A DNA stretch of 64,000 nt from Oscillospiraceae bacterium (GTDB taxonomy: Bacteria; Bacillota; Clostridia; Oscillospirales; Ruminococcaceae), in contig DQFX01000070.1 in the NCBI GenBank assembly GCA_003531585.1, positions 7,085 to 71,084 of the forward strand. The letters are read 5' to 3'. The position numbers and the translations under genes are program-made. Of this stretch, positions 1 to 8,211 are shown piece by piece. Below the pieces are notes generated by a model that did no database searches, was not told where the DNA came from, and worked only from the letters and a program-made list of their open reading frames with translations. How positions within the stretch are numbered: position 1 is the first letter of the stretch; each line of letters starts with the position of its first letter.

Positions 1-98
1 CAAGGTTTTTAGAGGTGACCTATCATTATTATATCTGAATCCGGCATATCGTTCAATAAACAATCTGTCGGTTTTTATAGAAAATCTGCTGTAAGTCA

Positions 99-127
99 TT
101 GAATTGATCGCAGTTTTGTGATATACT
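99..127 (+). promoter_or_regulatory. Sigma-A promoter of the first AraC-type gene
   Basis: A TTGAAT -35 box (99-104) and a TATACT -10 box (122-127) are separated by 17 bp. The -10 overlaps a possible upstream GTG at 118, so that codon cannot be the start of the main transcript. Transcription would begin near 133, leaving a leader of only about a dozen bases that holds little more than the Shine-Dalgarno sequence. Confidence 0.6.
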
Positions 128-144
128 GTTTACGAGGTGATATT

Positions 145-936
145 GTGGCAATTATAGAACACGCAGGCTATTACGAAGATCCGATGCCCGGGGTAAGCCA
201 TGAGCATTTCTGCTGTGAGCTGATGTACATTACAGAGGGAGAGCTTGACATTACTGCAAAGGAAACCTATCATATATACGCAAACGACCTTGTGCTGATA
301 AAGAGTAGCCAGCATCACAGGGTTCGTGTGACGACAAGTGCGGAATACCACCGATACATCGTCATGATAAATCCGTGGGAGCTGAGAAATCAGCTTGTGC
401 GCCCTGACCTTTTTGCAATGCTCACCGACACAAGCAAGGAGGGTATCATCATAGTGCGTAATGATCCGGAGTTGCGCAGTGGGTTTGATAAGATGACCGA
501 TATTTTCACCAATGGTGCGAATATCTACACAGAGCTTGGCGCTGCACTTGAGATCATTTCCGTGGTGTATGAGCAGATAAAGCCGCATAAAGAAGAGCGA
601 CCTGACAGCGCACAAAAACAGCTCGCGGAAATGGTGCGTCTTTTTATTGAGCGAAGCTACGCGGAGGACATAAAAATCGCTGATATAGCCGCTGAAAACT
701 TCGTGAGCGTCGGATATCTAACTCATGTGTTCAGCGCCGAAACAGGAATGCCGCCGAGGGAATATCTGTCCCATATCCGCTGCACAAGGGCGTATGAGCT
801 TATTCGGCACACCGCAATGAAATTCACGGACATTTCCGTGGCTGTCGGTTTCTGCTGTTCAAATGATATGAGCAGGAAGATACGGGAATATTATGGATTG
901 ACGCCGACTCGGATAAGAAAAGGAGCGAAGGGCTGA
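145..936 (+). CDS. AraC-family transcriptional regulator with N-terminal cupin-like domain
   Basis: This 263-residue protein is probably a ligand-responsive DNA-binding regulator. The N-terminal half reads as an AraC-type cupin sensor (His-Glu-His near the start, then a glycine-rich beta segment ending in a YANDLVLI-like strand). The last 100 residues carry the two helix-turn-helix motifs of the family, with the typical VGFCCSNDMSRKIREYYGLTPTRIRK-like second motif. I chose the GTG at 145 because GAGGTGA lies four bases before it and the promoter -10 covers the alternative GTG at 118. No neighbouring operon shows its target; the next genes are tRNAs on the other strand. Ligand and regulon are unknown. 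Confidence 0.85.
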   Translation: MAIIEHAGYYEDPMPGVSHEHFCCELMYITEGELDITAKETYHIYANDLVLIKSSQHHRVRVTTSAEYHRYIVMINPWELRNQLVRPDLFAMLTDTSKEGIIIVRNDPELRSGFDKMTDIFTNGANIYTELGAALEIISVVYEQIKPHKEERPDSAQKQLAEMVRLFIERSYAEDIKIADIAAENFVSVGYLTHVFSAETGMPPREYLSHIRCTRAYELIRHTAMKFTDISVAVGFCCSNDMSRKIREYYGLTPTRIRKGAKG

Positions 937-1758
937 CAGTTGAATCAAGTGAAAAGCCGTGATTGTCCGACAGATTTTTCCATAAAAAACACCTGCTGTT
1001 TCGTGCGGGGGACAGGCGGTTTTGCAATGGCAGCGAATGTGGTTGGTTGTTCCTATCGAAAAGCAAGGTGGAATATTTCAAGAACAGAGCAAGTTGTCAG
1101 AACAACTTGCCGTCAGTGGTACGAATAACTTCTTTTGTACTGCATTTCACTTCTGTTTCCGTGTCAAATTACACTGCTGCTGACACCACGATTAGCGTGC
1201 TCAACATACCGCGTTGCCGGTGTATATTCGCGAACAGTTGGTCGTGGAAGAACACCGTGTTAAGCTTCTTGTTTGCGAATAAGCATTCAAACGGCATTTC
1301 GTACCTTCTCACATCCACAAAGTTGTTCCGGTCATTTGTTGTGCTGTCCGAAATTATCGCGTAAACTTTACAGAATGAATGTGATATAAAACGCTGCAGC
1401 TTTCACTGCGGCACCTGAACTTATAACCTATAATCCCGACCTATCCTACCGAACCACCAAGCACAACCTCCCTCCAACAACGCACCACTCGAACCGAACT
1501 TTTGAACTGGGCGGAGGGATCCAACTATGTTAGGCAAAATAGACATTATGCCCAAAATCAGAAATGCACTTCCGTAGATATTTTTTGAGGGAAAATGGAC
1601 TTGAACCCAATTACCAATGTGCTGAAAATCGGGGCTAATGGTTGCCCGGAAAGCAACTCTGATACCGACCTGCAGAGCAAATCGGCAGCCGATAAAAACG
1701 AAGCATCTTAAAATAATGATCAAACAATGATCAAATGAACTTTTCCGGAAATAGAGAA
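937..1758. other. Gene-poor stretch, no convincing coding region
   Basis: This 820-bp stretch between the AraC gene and the tRNAs holds only short overlapping open frames without ribosome binding sites. A perfect 9-bp inverted repeat with a 4-base loop sits at 1089-1110. On the minus strand a stop-free frame runs from about 1404 to 1180 with protein-like composition but no start codon. It may be a decayed gene or mobile remnant beside the tRNAs, but I recognise no family. Confidence 0.4.
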
Positions 1759-1792
1759 TCCCCCGAACGGCTTAGTAAAGCCATTCGGGGGA
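1759..1792 (-). terminator. Putative terminator after tRNA-Glu
   Basis: A GC-rich inverted repeat (arms of about 15 bp, TCCCCCGAACGGCTT and its near-complement, four-base loop) lies just past the 3' end of tRNA-Glu. The following minus-strand bases are only moderately T-rich, so termination is likely rather than certain. Confidence 0.6.
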
Positions 1793-1800
1793 TTTAAGTC

Positions 1801-1875
1801 TGGTGACCCGTACGGGAATTGAACCCATGATTCCGCCGTGAAAGGGCGACGTCTTAACCGCTTGACCAACGGGCC
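1801..1875 (-). tRNA. tRNA-Glu (anticodon UUC)
   Basis: The minus strand folds as a cloverleaf with a GGCCCGT/ACGGGTC acceptor stem, an anticodon loop reading TTC at positions 34-36, a GGTTCAATTCC T-arm and an encoded 3' CCA. It lies downstream of tRNA-Met on the same strand, but a terminator-like hairpin separates them, so part of its expression may need readthrough or processing. Confidence 0.95.
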
Positions 1876-1880
1876 TAAAT

Positions 1881-1913
1881 AAAAAACCGCACAGCAAACG
1901 TATGCGGTTTTTT
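1881..1913 (-). terminator. Hairpin between the two tRNAs
   Basis: An 11-bp perfect stem (AAAAAACCGCA with TGCGGTTTTTT) encloses an 11-base loop, so both strands carry a GC core followed by a T run. It looks like a bidirectional intrinsic terminator between tRNA-Met and tRNA-Glu. Confidence 0.7.
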
Positions 1914-1915
1914 AA

Positions 1916-1992
1916 TGGTAGCGGTAATCGGATTCGAACCAATGACACCCTGGGTATGAACCAAGTGCTCTAGCCAACTGAGCTATACCGCC
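1916..1992 (-). tRNA. tRNA-Met, elongator type (anticodon CAU)
   Basis: The minus strand gives a GGCGGTA/TACCGCT acceptor stem (first pair G-U), an anticodon stem CTTGG/CCAGG with loop TTCATAC, a GGTTCGAATCC T-arm and an encoded CCA. The paired first position, instead of the C-A mismatch of initiators, points to an elongator tRNA. Confidence 0.93.
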
Positions 1993-2033
1993 ATATTCTC
2001 TGTCGTTTTTGAATCACTCTTAACGACTAGATT

Positions 2034-2062
2034 ATTATACCACGTTTATTTGAAAAAGTCAA
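2034..2062 (-). promoter_or_regulatory. Sigma-A promoter of the tRNA genes
   Basis: On the minus strand TTGACT (2057-2062) and TATAAT (2034-2039) are separated by exactly 17 bp, about 40 bp upstream of tRNA-Met. No gene lies between 2063 and 2161, which is A-rich spacer. Confidence 0.85.
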
Positions 2063-2161
2063 TAGCTTTTTCGGAAAAAATTTAAAAAAATCGAAAAAAG
2101 TTTAAAACATGCAAATAGATTCATCACAGCGCATGAAATAGCAGATCAAAACTACCGCAAG

Positions 2162-2189
2162 AAAAAAGGGGCTGCCAATCGACAGCCCC
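2162..2189 (-). terminator. Intrinsic terminator of glnN
   Basis: A 7-bp GC stem (GGGGCTG/CAGCCCC) is followed on the minus strand by six T residues. A second inverted repeat (2214-2239, 9-bp arms) lies between it and the glnN stop and may add to the 3' end structure. Confidence 0.88.
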
Positions 2190-2277
2190 AAAAAGGGAAA
2201 GGGAGCGGGATATCTTAAAGCGAGAATTTACGCTTTAAGTCATGTGTCATTGCCGCATACTCTAGTTTTTCTGCGGA

Positions 2278-4368
2278 TCATACGTTGAACAGAAGTTCAT
2301 CGTATGTCGGGAACGGCCAGTAATCCTCGCCTACGATCGTCTCAAGCTCGTCGGCTACTGCACGGAGACTCTGCATTGCAACGAATACCTCTTCGCAGTA
2401 TACCTTAGCCTGCTCTGCGTAGTCCGATACTCCCTGCGCCTTCACAATAGCTGCATTCAGCGCGTCGATCTTCTCGTTCAGTGAGATGGTCAGTGTATTG
2501 ACCTTGTTTGCCATTGCAACCTCGACTGTCGGCTCTACGCCTACCGCCTTCTTGCTTGCAGCCATGTCGCATACGTCCTTGGCAAACTTCATTACAGCGG
2601 GAAGGATCTCGGTCTTTGCCATGTCGCTGGTGGTCAGCGCCTCAATGTTGATGATCTTGGAGTAGTTCTCATAATTGATCTCCTGACGCGCGTGCAGTTC
2701 GACCTCGCTGTATACGCCGAACTTTGTGAATACCTTAACGTTCTTCTCAGCAGTCAGAGCCGGAATAGCGTCCACAGTAGTCTTGAGGTTCGGCAGACCG
2801 CGCTTCTCAGCCTCTACGAGCCACTCAGCGCCGTAGCCGTTGCCGTTGAAGATTATTCTCTTATGAGCCTTGATGTTCTTTACAAGCAGATCATGCAGAG
2901 CTGCATTGAAATCGTCTGCCTTCTCGAGTTCGTCTGCGAATTCAGTCAGGGAGTTAGCAACGATAGTGTTCAGTACGGTATTCGGACCAGCAATGTTCAG
3001 GCTGGAACCTGCGCTTCTGAACTCGAACTTGTTGCCGGTGAATGCGAACGGAGATGTTCTGTTTCTATCGGTGGTATCCTTCGGGAAGTTCGGAAGAGAA
3101 GATACGCCCACGTTGAACATGGAGTGTCCAGATGTGTACTCCCTGCCCTCTTCAAGAGCCTCGATAACGTTCTCAAGCTCCTCGCCGAGGAAGATAGAGA
3201 TGATTGCAGGAGGTGCCTCGTTAGCGCCCAGTCTGTGGTCGTTACCTGCAGAAGCCACGGAAAGTCTCAGCAGGTCGGAATACTCGTCAACTGCCTTGAT
3301 GATAGCAACCAGGAATGTCAGGAACTGCGCGTTCTCCATCGGAGACTTACCAGGATCCAGCAGATTCTGACCATCGTCAGTGGACAGAGACCAGTTATCG
3401 TGCTTACCAGAACCGTTGATTCCTGCGAACGGCTTCTCATGGAGCAGGCAAACCAGATCGTGCTCAAGGGCGATCTTCTTCATAAGCTCCATTGTGAGCT
3501 GGTTCTGATCGGTAGCGAGGTTTGCAGGCGCGAATATAGGAGCGTTCTCGTGCTGTGCCGGAGCCACCTCGTTGTGCTTTGTCTTGGAGGTGATGCCGAG
3601 CTTCCACATATGCTCGTCGAGATCCTTCATGTAGTTAGCTACGCGGTCCTTGATGGATCCGAAGTAGTGGTCGTCAAGTTCCTGTCCCTTGGGAGCCGGA
3701 GCGCCAAACAGCGTTCTGCCGGTGAAGATCAGGTCCTTTCTCTTATCGTAGGTAGCCTTGTTTACCAGGAAGTACTCCTGCTCAGCGCCTACGGTTGCAA
3801 CTACTCTCTTTGTGGTGGTATTGCCGAAAAGTCTGAGTATTCTCAGAGCTGCGTCGGAAACAACGTCCATGGAGCGAAGCAGAGGAGTTTTCTTATCCAG
3901 CGCTTCACCGGAGTAGGAATAGAATGCGGTCGGGATATAAAGCGAACCGCCCTTTACGAATGCATAGGAGGTAGGATCCCATGCGGTATAGCCTCTTGCC
4001 TCGAACGTTGCTCTGATACCGCCGGACGGGAAGCTGGACGCGTCAGGCTCGCCCTTGATAAGCTCCTTGCCGGAGAACTCCATGATAACAGTGCCGTCGC
4101 CCATCGGGGAGATGAAGCTGTCGTGCTTCTCAGCGGTGATACCGGTCATCGGCTGGAACCAGTGTGTGTAATGTGTTGCGCCCTTCTCGATCGCCCAGTC
4201 CTTCATTGCGCTTGCAACTACGTCGGCAATGCTGCTGTCTAGCTCCTTGCCCTCGGCGATGGTCTTTTTCAGAGCCTTGAATACGTTCTTCGGAAGCCTC
4301 TGCTTCATCGTTTCCTCATTGAAAACGTCGATACCGAACTGTTCAACCACGTTAAAATGTTCTGCCAT
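2278..4368 (-). CDS. glnN: Glutamine synthetase type III
   Basis: It condenses glutamate and ammonia to glutamine with ATP, the main ammonia assimilation step. At 696 residues it fits the GSIII family (about 700), well above the roughly 450 of GSI. The N-terminal GSIII-specific region ([13 protein letters not shown]) precedes the catalytic domain, which shows the ATP/metal motifs [14 protein letters not shown] and the [15 protein letters not shown] segment typical of the family. The start follows AAGGAGGAAAAGGGAC. It is transcribed alone from a strong promoter through a leader with a large hairpin, and ends at a clear terminator. An amino-acid ABC transporter operon follows upstream on the same strand, which may reflect a shared nitrogen theme. 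Confidence 0.97.
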   Translation of the reverse strand: MAEHFNVVEQFGIDVFNEETMKQRLPKNVFKALKKTIAEGKELDSSIADVVASAMKDWAIEKGATHYTHWFQPMTGITAEKHDSFISPMGDGTVIMEFSGKELIKGEPDASSFPSGGIRATFEARGYTAWDPTSYAFVKGGSLYIPTAFYSYSGEALDKKTPLLRSMDVVSDAALRILRLFGNTTTKRVVATVGAEQEYFLVNKATYDKRKDLIFTGRTLFGAPAPKGQELDDHYFGSIKDRVANYMKDLDEHMWKLGITSKTKHNEVAPAQHENAPIFAPANLATDQNQLTMELMKKIALEHDLVCLLHEKPFAGINGSGKHDNWSLSTDDGQNLLDPGKSPMENAQFLTFLVAIIKAVDEYSDLLRLSVASAGNDHRLGANEAPPAIISIFLGEELENVIEALEEGREYTSGHSMFNVGVSSLPNFPKDTTDRNRTSPFAFTGNKFEFRSAGSSLNIAGPNTVLNTIVANSLTEFADELEKADDFNAALHDLLVKNIKAHKRIIFNGNGYGAEWLVEAEKRGLPNLKTTVDAIPALTAEKNVKVFTKFGVYSEVELHARQEINYENYSKIINIEALTTSDMAKTEILPAVMKFAKDVCDMAASKKAVGVEPTVEVAMANKVNTLTISLNEKIDALNAAIVKAQGVSDYAEQAKVYCEEVFVAMQSLRAVADELETIVGEDYWPFPTYDELLFNV

Positions 4369-4404
4369 GTCCCTTTTCCTCCTTAGAGTTATGTTTAGTT
4401 CGCG

Positions 4405-4465
4405 GAAACAAAAACGGCGCTTCAGACAGGGGCACTTGCCCCGTACTCTGAAACGCCTTTGTTTC
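4405..4465 (-). promoter_or_regulatory. Long leader hairpin before glnN, possible attenuator
   Basis: Between the promoter and the ribosome binding site the minus strand forms a long nested hairpin. GAAACAAA pairs with TTTGTTTC, GGCG with CGCC, TTCAGA with TCTGAA, and GGGGCA with TGCCCC at the tip. The descending arm contains GTTTTTGTTT, so the hairpin could stop transcription before glnN. GSIII genes of Clostridia are sometimes controlled by antitermination (ANTAR-type regulators); whether that applies here is inference. Confidence 0.6.
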
Positions 4466-4479
4466 TTGATTACACTTAT

Positions 4480-4508
4480 ATTTTAGCCGAAATACGCCGA
4501 TTTGTCAA
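4480..4508 (-). promoter_or_regulatory. Sigma-A promoter of glnN
   Basis: TTGACA (4503-4508) and TAAAAT (4480-4485) are 17 bp apart on the minus strand, directly upstream of the leader hairpin. No gene lies between here and the ABC transporter ATPase at 4694. Confidence 0.85.
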
Positions 4509-4632
4509 TCACATATATACACAAATACTTTTATGATTTTACATCGATTTATAGTGCACATTGCACAATCCTGGCAAACTTGGCTGAAATATAGTTGATT
4601 TTATATTTCAATTAGCGATTTTTCATCGCTTT

Positions 4633-4679
4633 ATTTTGCTATTTGCGTTTGCGGATTTGCAAGTTATAAATAGCAAAAT
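4633..4679. repeat. AT-rich 12-bp perfect inverted repeat
   Basis: ATTTTGCTATTT (4633-4644) is repeated in perfect inversion (4668-4679) around a 23-base centre, just past the stop of the ABC ATPase. It may be the 3' end structure of the transporter mRNA or a protein-binding site upstream of glnN. There is no T-run, so it is not a standard terminator. Confidence 0.6.
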
Positions 4680-4693
4680 TGCAAGATGATCAA

Positions 4694-5488
4694 TCAGGTG
4701 ATATTTTCCAGCGACTTCTCCAGGAAGGATATAGTCTTTTCGCTCCTGGGACTTCCGAAAACCTCCTCCGGCGTGCCGTACTCCTCAATAACTCCGTCCG
4801 CCATGAAGATAACCTTGTCAGCCGCGCTCCTCGCGAAGCCCATCTCGTGTGTCACCAGGATCATCGTGCGCCCCGTTTCCTTGAGTTCCCTGATAACCCG
4901 CAGCACCTCGCCGGTGAGCTCCGGGTCGAGGGCTGACGTAGGCTCGTCGAAGCACAGTATGACCGGCTCCATTGCAAGAGCCCTTGCGATCGCAACTCGC
5001 TGCTGCTGACCGCCGGAAAGCTCGCAGGGATAGTTCATCAGCTTCTCGGAAAGCCCTACGGAGGCAAGTATCGTCCTGGCGTTATCCTCTATTTCGCTCT
5101 TTATGCGCGCCTTGTCCGCGCGGGAGAGCTTTTCCGCGCTCTGGTTTATCCTCATCATCTCCGGAGCCAGGCAGACGTTCCTGAGCACAGTATACTGCGG
5201 AAACAGGTTGAACGACTGAAACACCAGTCCGAAATTCAGGCGCTTCTCGCGTATCTCCCGGTCGGTGTACTTCGCCTCCGCATTGTAGATCTCATCGCCG
5301 TTAAGAACTATCCGCCCCGAATCCGGCGTCTCAAGGAAGTTCAGGCAGCGCAGCAGTGTAGTCTTGCCGCTTCCCGAGGAGCCGATTATCGCCAGCACCT
5401 CGCCCTTTTCCATTGAAAAATCTATGCCCTTGAGCACCTCGGTCTTTCCGAAGCGTTTGAATATTCCGTTGACCTCTAATAATGCCAT
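4694..5488 (-). CDS. Polar amino-acid ABC transporter, ATP-binding subunit
   Basis: This 264-residue ATPase energises uptake of a polar amino acid through the permease encoded just upstream. It carries the Walker A GSSGSGKTTL (residues about 33-42), a Q-loop at VFQSFNLFP, the signature LSGGQQQR, Walker B ILCFDEPTSALDPE and the switch His in ILVTHEMGFA. The LFPQYTVLRNV segment is characteristic of the GlnQ/HisP group. GGAGGTGCAAA precedes the ATG. It is the last gene of a three-gene operon with the permease and binding protein; the exact substrate cannot be read from sequence. Confidence 0.93.
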   Translation of the reverse strand: MALLEVNGIFKRFGKTEVLKGIDFSMEKGEVLAIIGSSGSGKTTLLRCLNFLETPDSGRIVLNGDEIYNAEAKYTDREIREKRLNFGLVFQSFNLFPQYTVLRNVCLAPEMMRINQSAEKLSRADKARIKSEIEDNARTILASVGLSEKLMNYPCELSGGQQQRVAIARALAMEPVILCFDEPTSALDPELTGEVLRVIRELKETGRTMILVTHEMGFARSAADKVIFMADGVIEEYGTPEEVFGSPRSEKTISFLEKSLENIT

Positions 5489-5501
5489 TTTGCACCTCCG
5501 C

Positions 5502-6149
5502 TCAGCCCTGGTAGTAGTTCAGCTTCTTCTCTGCGTAGTTCAGCAGGAGCGTAACGATGCCGGTAAACAGCAGGTAGAACGCCCCGACGTAGAACAGCGG
5601 CCAGATGAGCGACTTCAGGGAAACGATGGTCTCCGCAGCCTTTACAAGCTCCACGACCGCGATAACGCGCGCCAGGGACGTATCCTTGACAAGCGTGATT
5701 ATCTCGTTGCCCATCGGCGGAACTATTCTCTTGATGACCTGGAACAGCACTACCTTGAAAAAAATCTGCGCCTTGGTCATGCCCAGCACCTGACCCGCCT
5801 CGTACTGCCCCTTCGGAATGCTCTCGATACCGCCGCGGTAGATCTCCGAAAAATAGCAGGCGTAGTTGATAATGAACGCGAGGATAACCGCCAAAAGTCT
5901 GTCGAACTTCACACCCAGCCCCATCAGACCCGGCCCGTAGAACACCAGGATTATCTGAAGCATAAGCGGCGTTCCGCGGATTATCCAGACGAAAATCTTG
6001 AATATCCACTTTACCGGGGGTATCTTCGACATTGAGCCGAGCGTTATCAGCAGTCCGAGCGGGATAGCTCCCACAAGCGTCACGCCGAAAATGAGCAGCG
6101 TAGTGAGAAATCCGTTCGCAAGCTGCGCGGTTACTTCAAGAAATGACAT
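5502..6149 (-). CDS. Polar amino-acid ABC transporter, permease
   Basis: This 215-residue inner-membrane protein forms the transport channel, probably as a homodimer since only one permease is present. Several hydrophobic segments and the HisM/GlnP-family motif GIESIPKGQYEAGQVLGMTKAQIFFKV, which contains the EAA loop that docks on the ATPase, are visible. The start follows GAGGTCATAAA. It lies 13 bp upstream of the ATPase gene and about 70 bp after the binding-protein gene. Confidence 0.92.
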   Translation of the reverse strand: MSFLEVTAQLANGFLTTLLIFGVTLVGAIPLGLLITLGSMSKIPPVKWIFKIFVWIIRGTPLMLQIILVFYGPGLMGLGVKFDRLLAVILAFIINYACYFSEIYRGGIESIPKGQYEAGQVLGMTKAQIFFKVVLFQVIKRIVPPMGNEIITLVKDTSLARVIAVVELVKAAETIVSLKSLIWPLFYVGAFYLLFTGIVTLLLNYAEKKLNYYQG

Positions 6150-6222
6150 TTTATGACCTCGTTCTCTAAATAAAAAGCAAGGTGGGGCTTAAAGTCCCAC
6201 CCCGCATTACCGGTTTGGTTTA

Positions 6223-7119
6223 TCAGTTATCGAATGCGTAAACGTCAGCCAGACCGTACTTCTCAGCAAGAGCCTTCAGTGTGCCGTCTGCAACCAGCTC
6301 ATCAATAGCGCCGTTGACCTTCTCGATGGTCTCGGTGTCGCCCTTTCTCATGCCGATCGCGTACTCCTCAGGTGCAAGCTCAACGCCCTCAACGATCATC
6401 AGGTCGCTGTAGTCTGTGCCTTCGCCAATGGAAGCCTTAGCCATTACATAGTCCAGAACGCCCAGCTCAACAGTGCCTGCCTTGACTTCAAGCAGAACGT
6501 CCTTCTGTGCGGAAGCGCCTACGAACTCGTTCTGAGAAAGAACGGAGCTTGTCTCGATAGCGGTCTGGCCTGCGGAGCCGCTCTCAGCCGCACAGGAAGC
6601 GCCAGCCATGGAAGCCTCGTCGGTGTACTTATCCTTGTTGTCTGCCTTGATAACTACGACCTGCTTGTTTCTTACGTAGGACTTGGAAAAGCCCATGTTC
6701 TCCTTGCGCTCCTCGGTAACGGTCAGACCGTTCCAGATAGCGTCGATTGTCTTTGCGTTAAGCTCGATCTCCTTCTTATCCCACTCGATCTCCTGGAACT
6801 TTGCCTCAACGCCGAGCTTCTCGCATACTGCCTTTGTGAACTCGGTCTCAAAGCCGGTCAGCTCGCCGTTCTCATCGTAGTAGTTCATAGGTTCGAACAG
6901 TGTGATGCCTGCAACGAAATTGCCCTTGTCGGCTATGTACTGCCAGTCGCCGCCCTCGGAAGCTGTGCTGTCGGTGCTGTCAGCCGCGGAGCTGTCCGCA
7001 TTGCTTTCTGCGGCAGAGCTGCTCTCGGATGCGGAGGAAGTGTTGCTGGAAGCGCAGGAGCAGAGTCCGACGCTCATGATTCCTGCCAGAAGCAGGGCTG
7101 CTATTCTCTTGATTTTCAT
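6223..7119 (-). CDS. Amino-acid ABC transporter substrate-binding lipoprotein
   Basis: This 298-residue solute-binding protein captures an amino acid outside the membrane and delivers it to the permease. The chosen start gives a classic lipoprotein signal (MKIKRIAALLLAGIMSVG, then lipobox LCSC), followed by a Ser/Ala/Asp-rich linker and a family-3 binding domain with GFETEFTKAVCEKLGVEAKFQEIEW-like motifs. GGAAGGAA precedes the ATG. A longer frame to 7212 exists but runs through the promoter. It is the first gene of the operon and is similar to cystine/polar amino-acid binders; the ligand is not certain. Confidence 0.92.
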   Translation of the reverse strand: MKIKRIAALLLAGIMSVGLCSCASSNTSSASESSSAAESNADSSAADSTDSTASEGGDWQYIADKGNFVAGITLFEPMNYYDENGELTGFETEFTKAVCEKLGVEAKFQEIEWDKKEIELNAKTIDAIWNGLTVTEERKENMGFSKSYVRNKQVVVIKADNKDKYTDEASMAGASCAAESGSAGQTAIETSSVLSQNEFVGASAQKDVLLEVKAGTVELGVLDYVMAKASIGEGTDYSDLMIVEGVELAPEEYAIGMRKGDTETIEKVNGAIDELVADGTLKALAEKYGLADVYAFDN

Positions 7120-7183
7120 AGTTGTGTTCCTTCCCATATGTAAATATCTGTATTTATCTGCACCGCCTGCGCGGTACTTTACT

Positions 7184-7212
7184 ATGATAGCACATTCAAG
7201 CGGTTTTGTCAA
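7184..7212 (-). promoter_or_regulatory. Sigma-A promoter of the amino-acid transporter operon
   Basis: TTGACA (7207-7212) and TATCAT (7184-7189) on the minus strand are 17 bp apart, about 65 bp upstream of the lipoprotein start. This supports the shorter start at 7119. Confidence 0.85.
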
Positions 7213-7276
7213 CAGTTCCGCAAGAAAAATCTCATGCCGCGGCGCGGCGGATTTTGTTATTTTCTACAATACGAGG

Positions 7277-8188
7277 TCACTTTTCGGCGGCTGCGGTCTC
7301 TTTTGTTTTATCCGCGTCGTGGTTTGCGCTGAAAATATCCGCTACGTCATTGATGGTGATGTACGCAGTCGGGTCGACGTCATGTACTATGGAACGCATT
7401 TTTCCTATCTGGAAGCGGTTTACAACAAAGTACAGCACAGTTCTGTCCGTGCCGGAGTAGCCGCCTCTGGCGGGTATTTCGGTGATCCCGCAGCCGAAAT
7501 TATCGCTGAGCGCCTTTCCTACCTCAGAGGGTTTCAGCGTGACGATAAACGCCGCCTTGGAACGGCTGATGCCTTCAACGATGAAGTCGAGCGTTTTCAG
7601 CGCCGCATAGTACGCGATGATTGAATACAGCGGGAGCACCCAGCTCTCAAATATGAATCCGCAGGCTATGTAGAGTATCACGTTGTATATCATAACGAAC
7701 GTGCCGACAGTCATGCTGAGTTTTTTCGAAAAAATTACCGCCAGAACCTCGATACCGTCCATAGCGCCGCCGAAACGTACTGCAAGGCCGCTTCCCACGC
7801 CGGAGATAACGCCTCCGAACAGCGAGCACAGCACGAGATCGTTCTCGGCAAGCGGCGAGGCGAGGGACACGTCTATCGGAAGCACGTCGGTGATGAGCCA
7901 TGAGAAAAACGAGTAACACGCCACCGCGTAGCAGGCGTAGATGGTGAACGCAAGACCCTGCCGCTTCAATCCGTACAGGAACAGCGGGAGGTTCAGAACC
8001 AGCAGGAATATCGAGAGCGAAAGGTAATCCGGCGTGAGATACCCCAGCAGCATAGACGTTCCGGAAATGCCGCTGTCGTACAGATTCACCGGCATAAGGA
8101 ACACCGTAATACCGAACGAGTTGATGAATCCCGCGATGGTCAGCATGATGAAGTTCTTGTAGTTGAGCTTTTTCAGTTCGTTTTTCAT
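7277..8188 (-). CDS. YitT-family membrane protein (DUF161/DUF2179)
   Basis: This 303-residue integral membrane protein has five or so hydrophobic segments in the first 200 residues, containing the family's GGxxSG-like glycine motifs (SGISGTSMLLG, GVISGVGSGLAVRFGGAMDGIEVLA). A soluble C-terminal DUF2179 domain of about 80 residues follows (GYSGTDRTVLYFVVNRFQIGKMR). Its function is unknown; YitT proteins have been suggested to be transporters. AGGAGGATAAC precedes the ATG. It follows the asparaginase gene by 23 bp and is probably the last gene of the Nudix-asparaginase-YitT operon. Confidence 0.9.
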   Translation of the reverse strand: MKNELKKLNYKNFIMLTIAGFINSFGITVFLMPVNLYDSGISGTSMLLGYLTPDYLSLSIFLLVLNLPLFLYGLKRQGLAFTIYACYAVACYSFFSWLITDVLPIDVSLASPLAENDLVLCSLFGGVISGVGSGLAVRFGGAMDGIEVLAVIFSKKLSMTVGTFVMIYNVILYIACGFIFESWVLPLYSIIAYYAALKTLDFIVEGISRSKAAFIVTLKPSEVGKALSDNFGCGITEIPARGGYSGTDRTVLYFVVNRFQIGKMRSIVHDVDPTAYITINDVADIFSANHDADKTKETAAAEK

Positions 8189-8211
8189 GTTATCCTCCTG
8201 TCTGCGTCGTT

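Noticed and set aside
963..1364. 133-residue plus-strand frame
   Set aside because: No ribosome binding site, Ser/Cys/Phe-rich composition, and no recognisable family.
1421..1723. 100-residue minus-strand frame before the tRNAs
   Set aside because: No ribosome binding site and no family; probably non-coding spacer.
2692..4242. 516-residue plus-strand open frame opposite glnN
   Set aside because: It is an antisense shadow of glnN caused by codon bias; it has no ribosome binding site or family signature.
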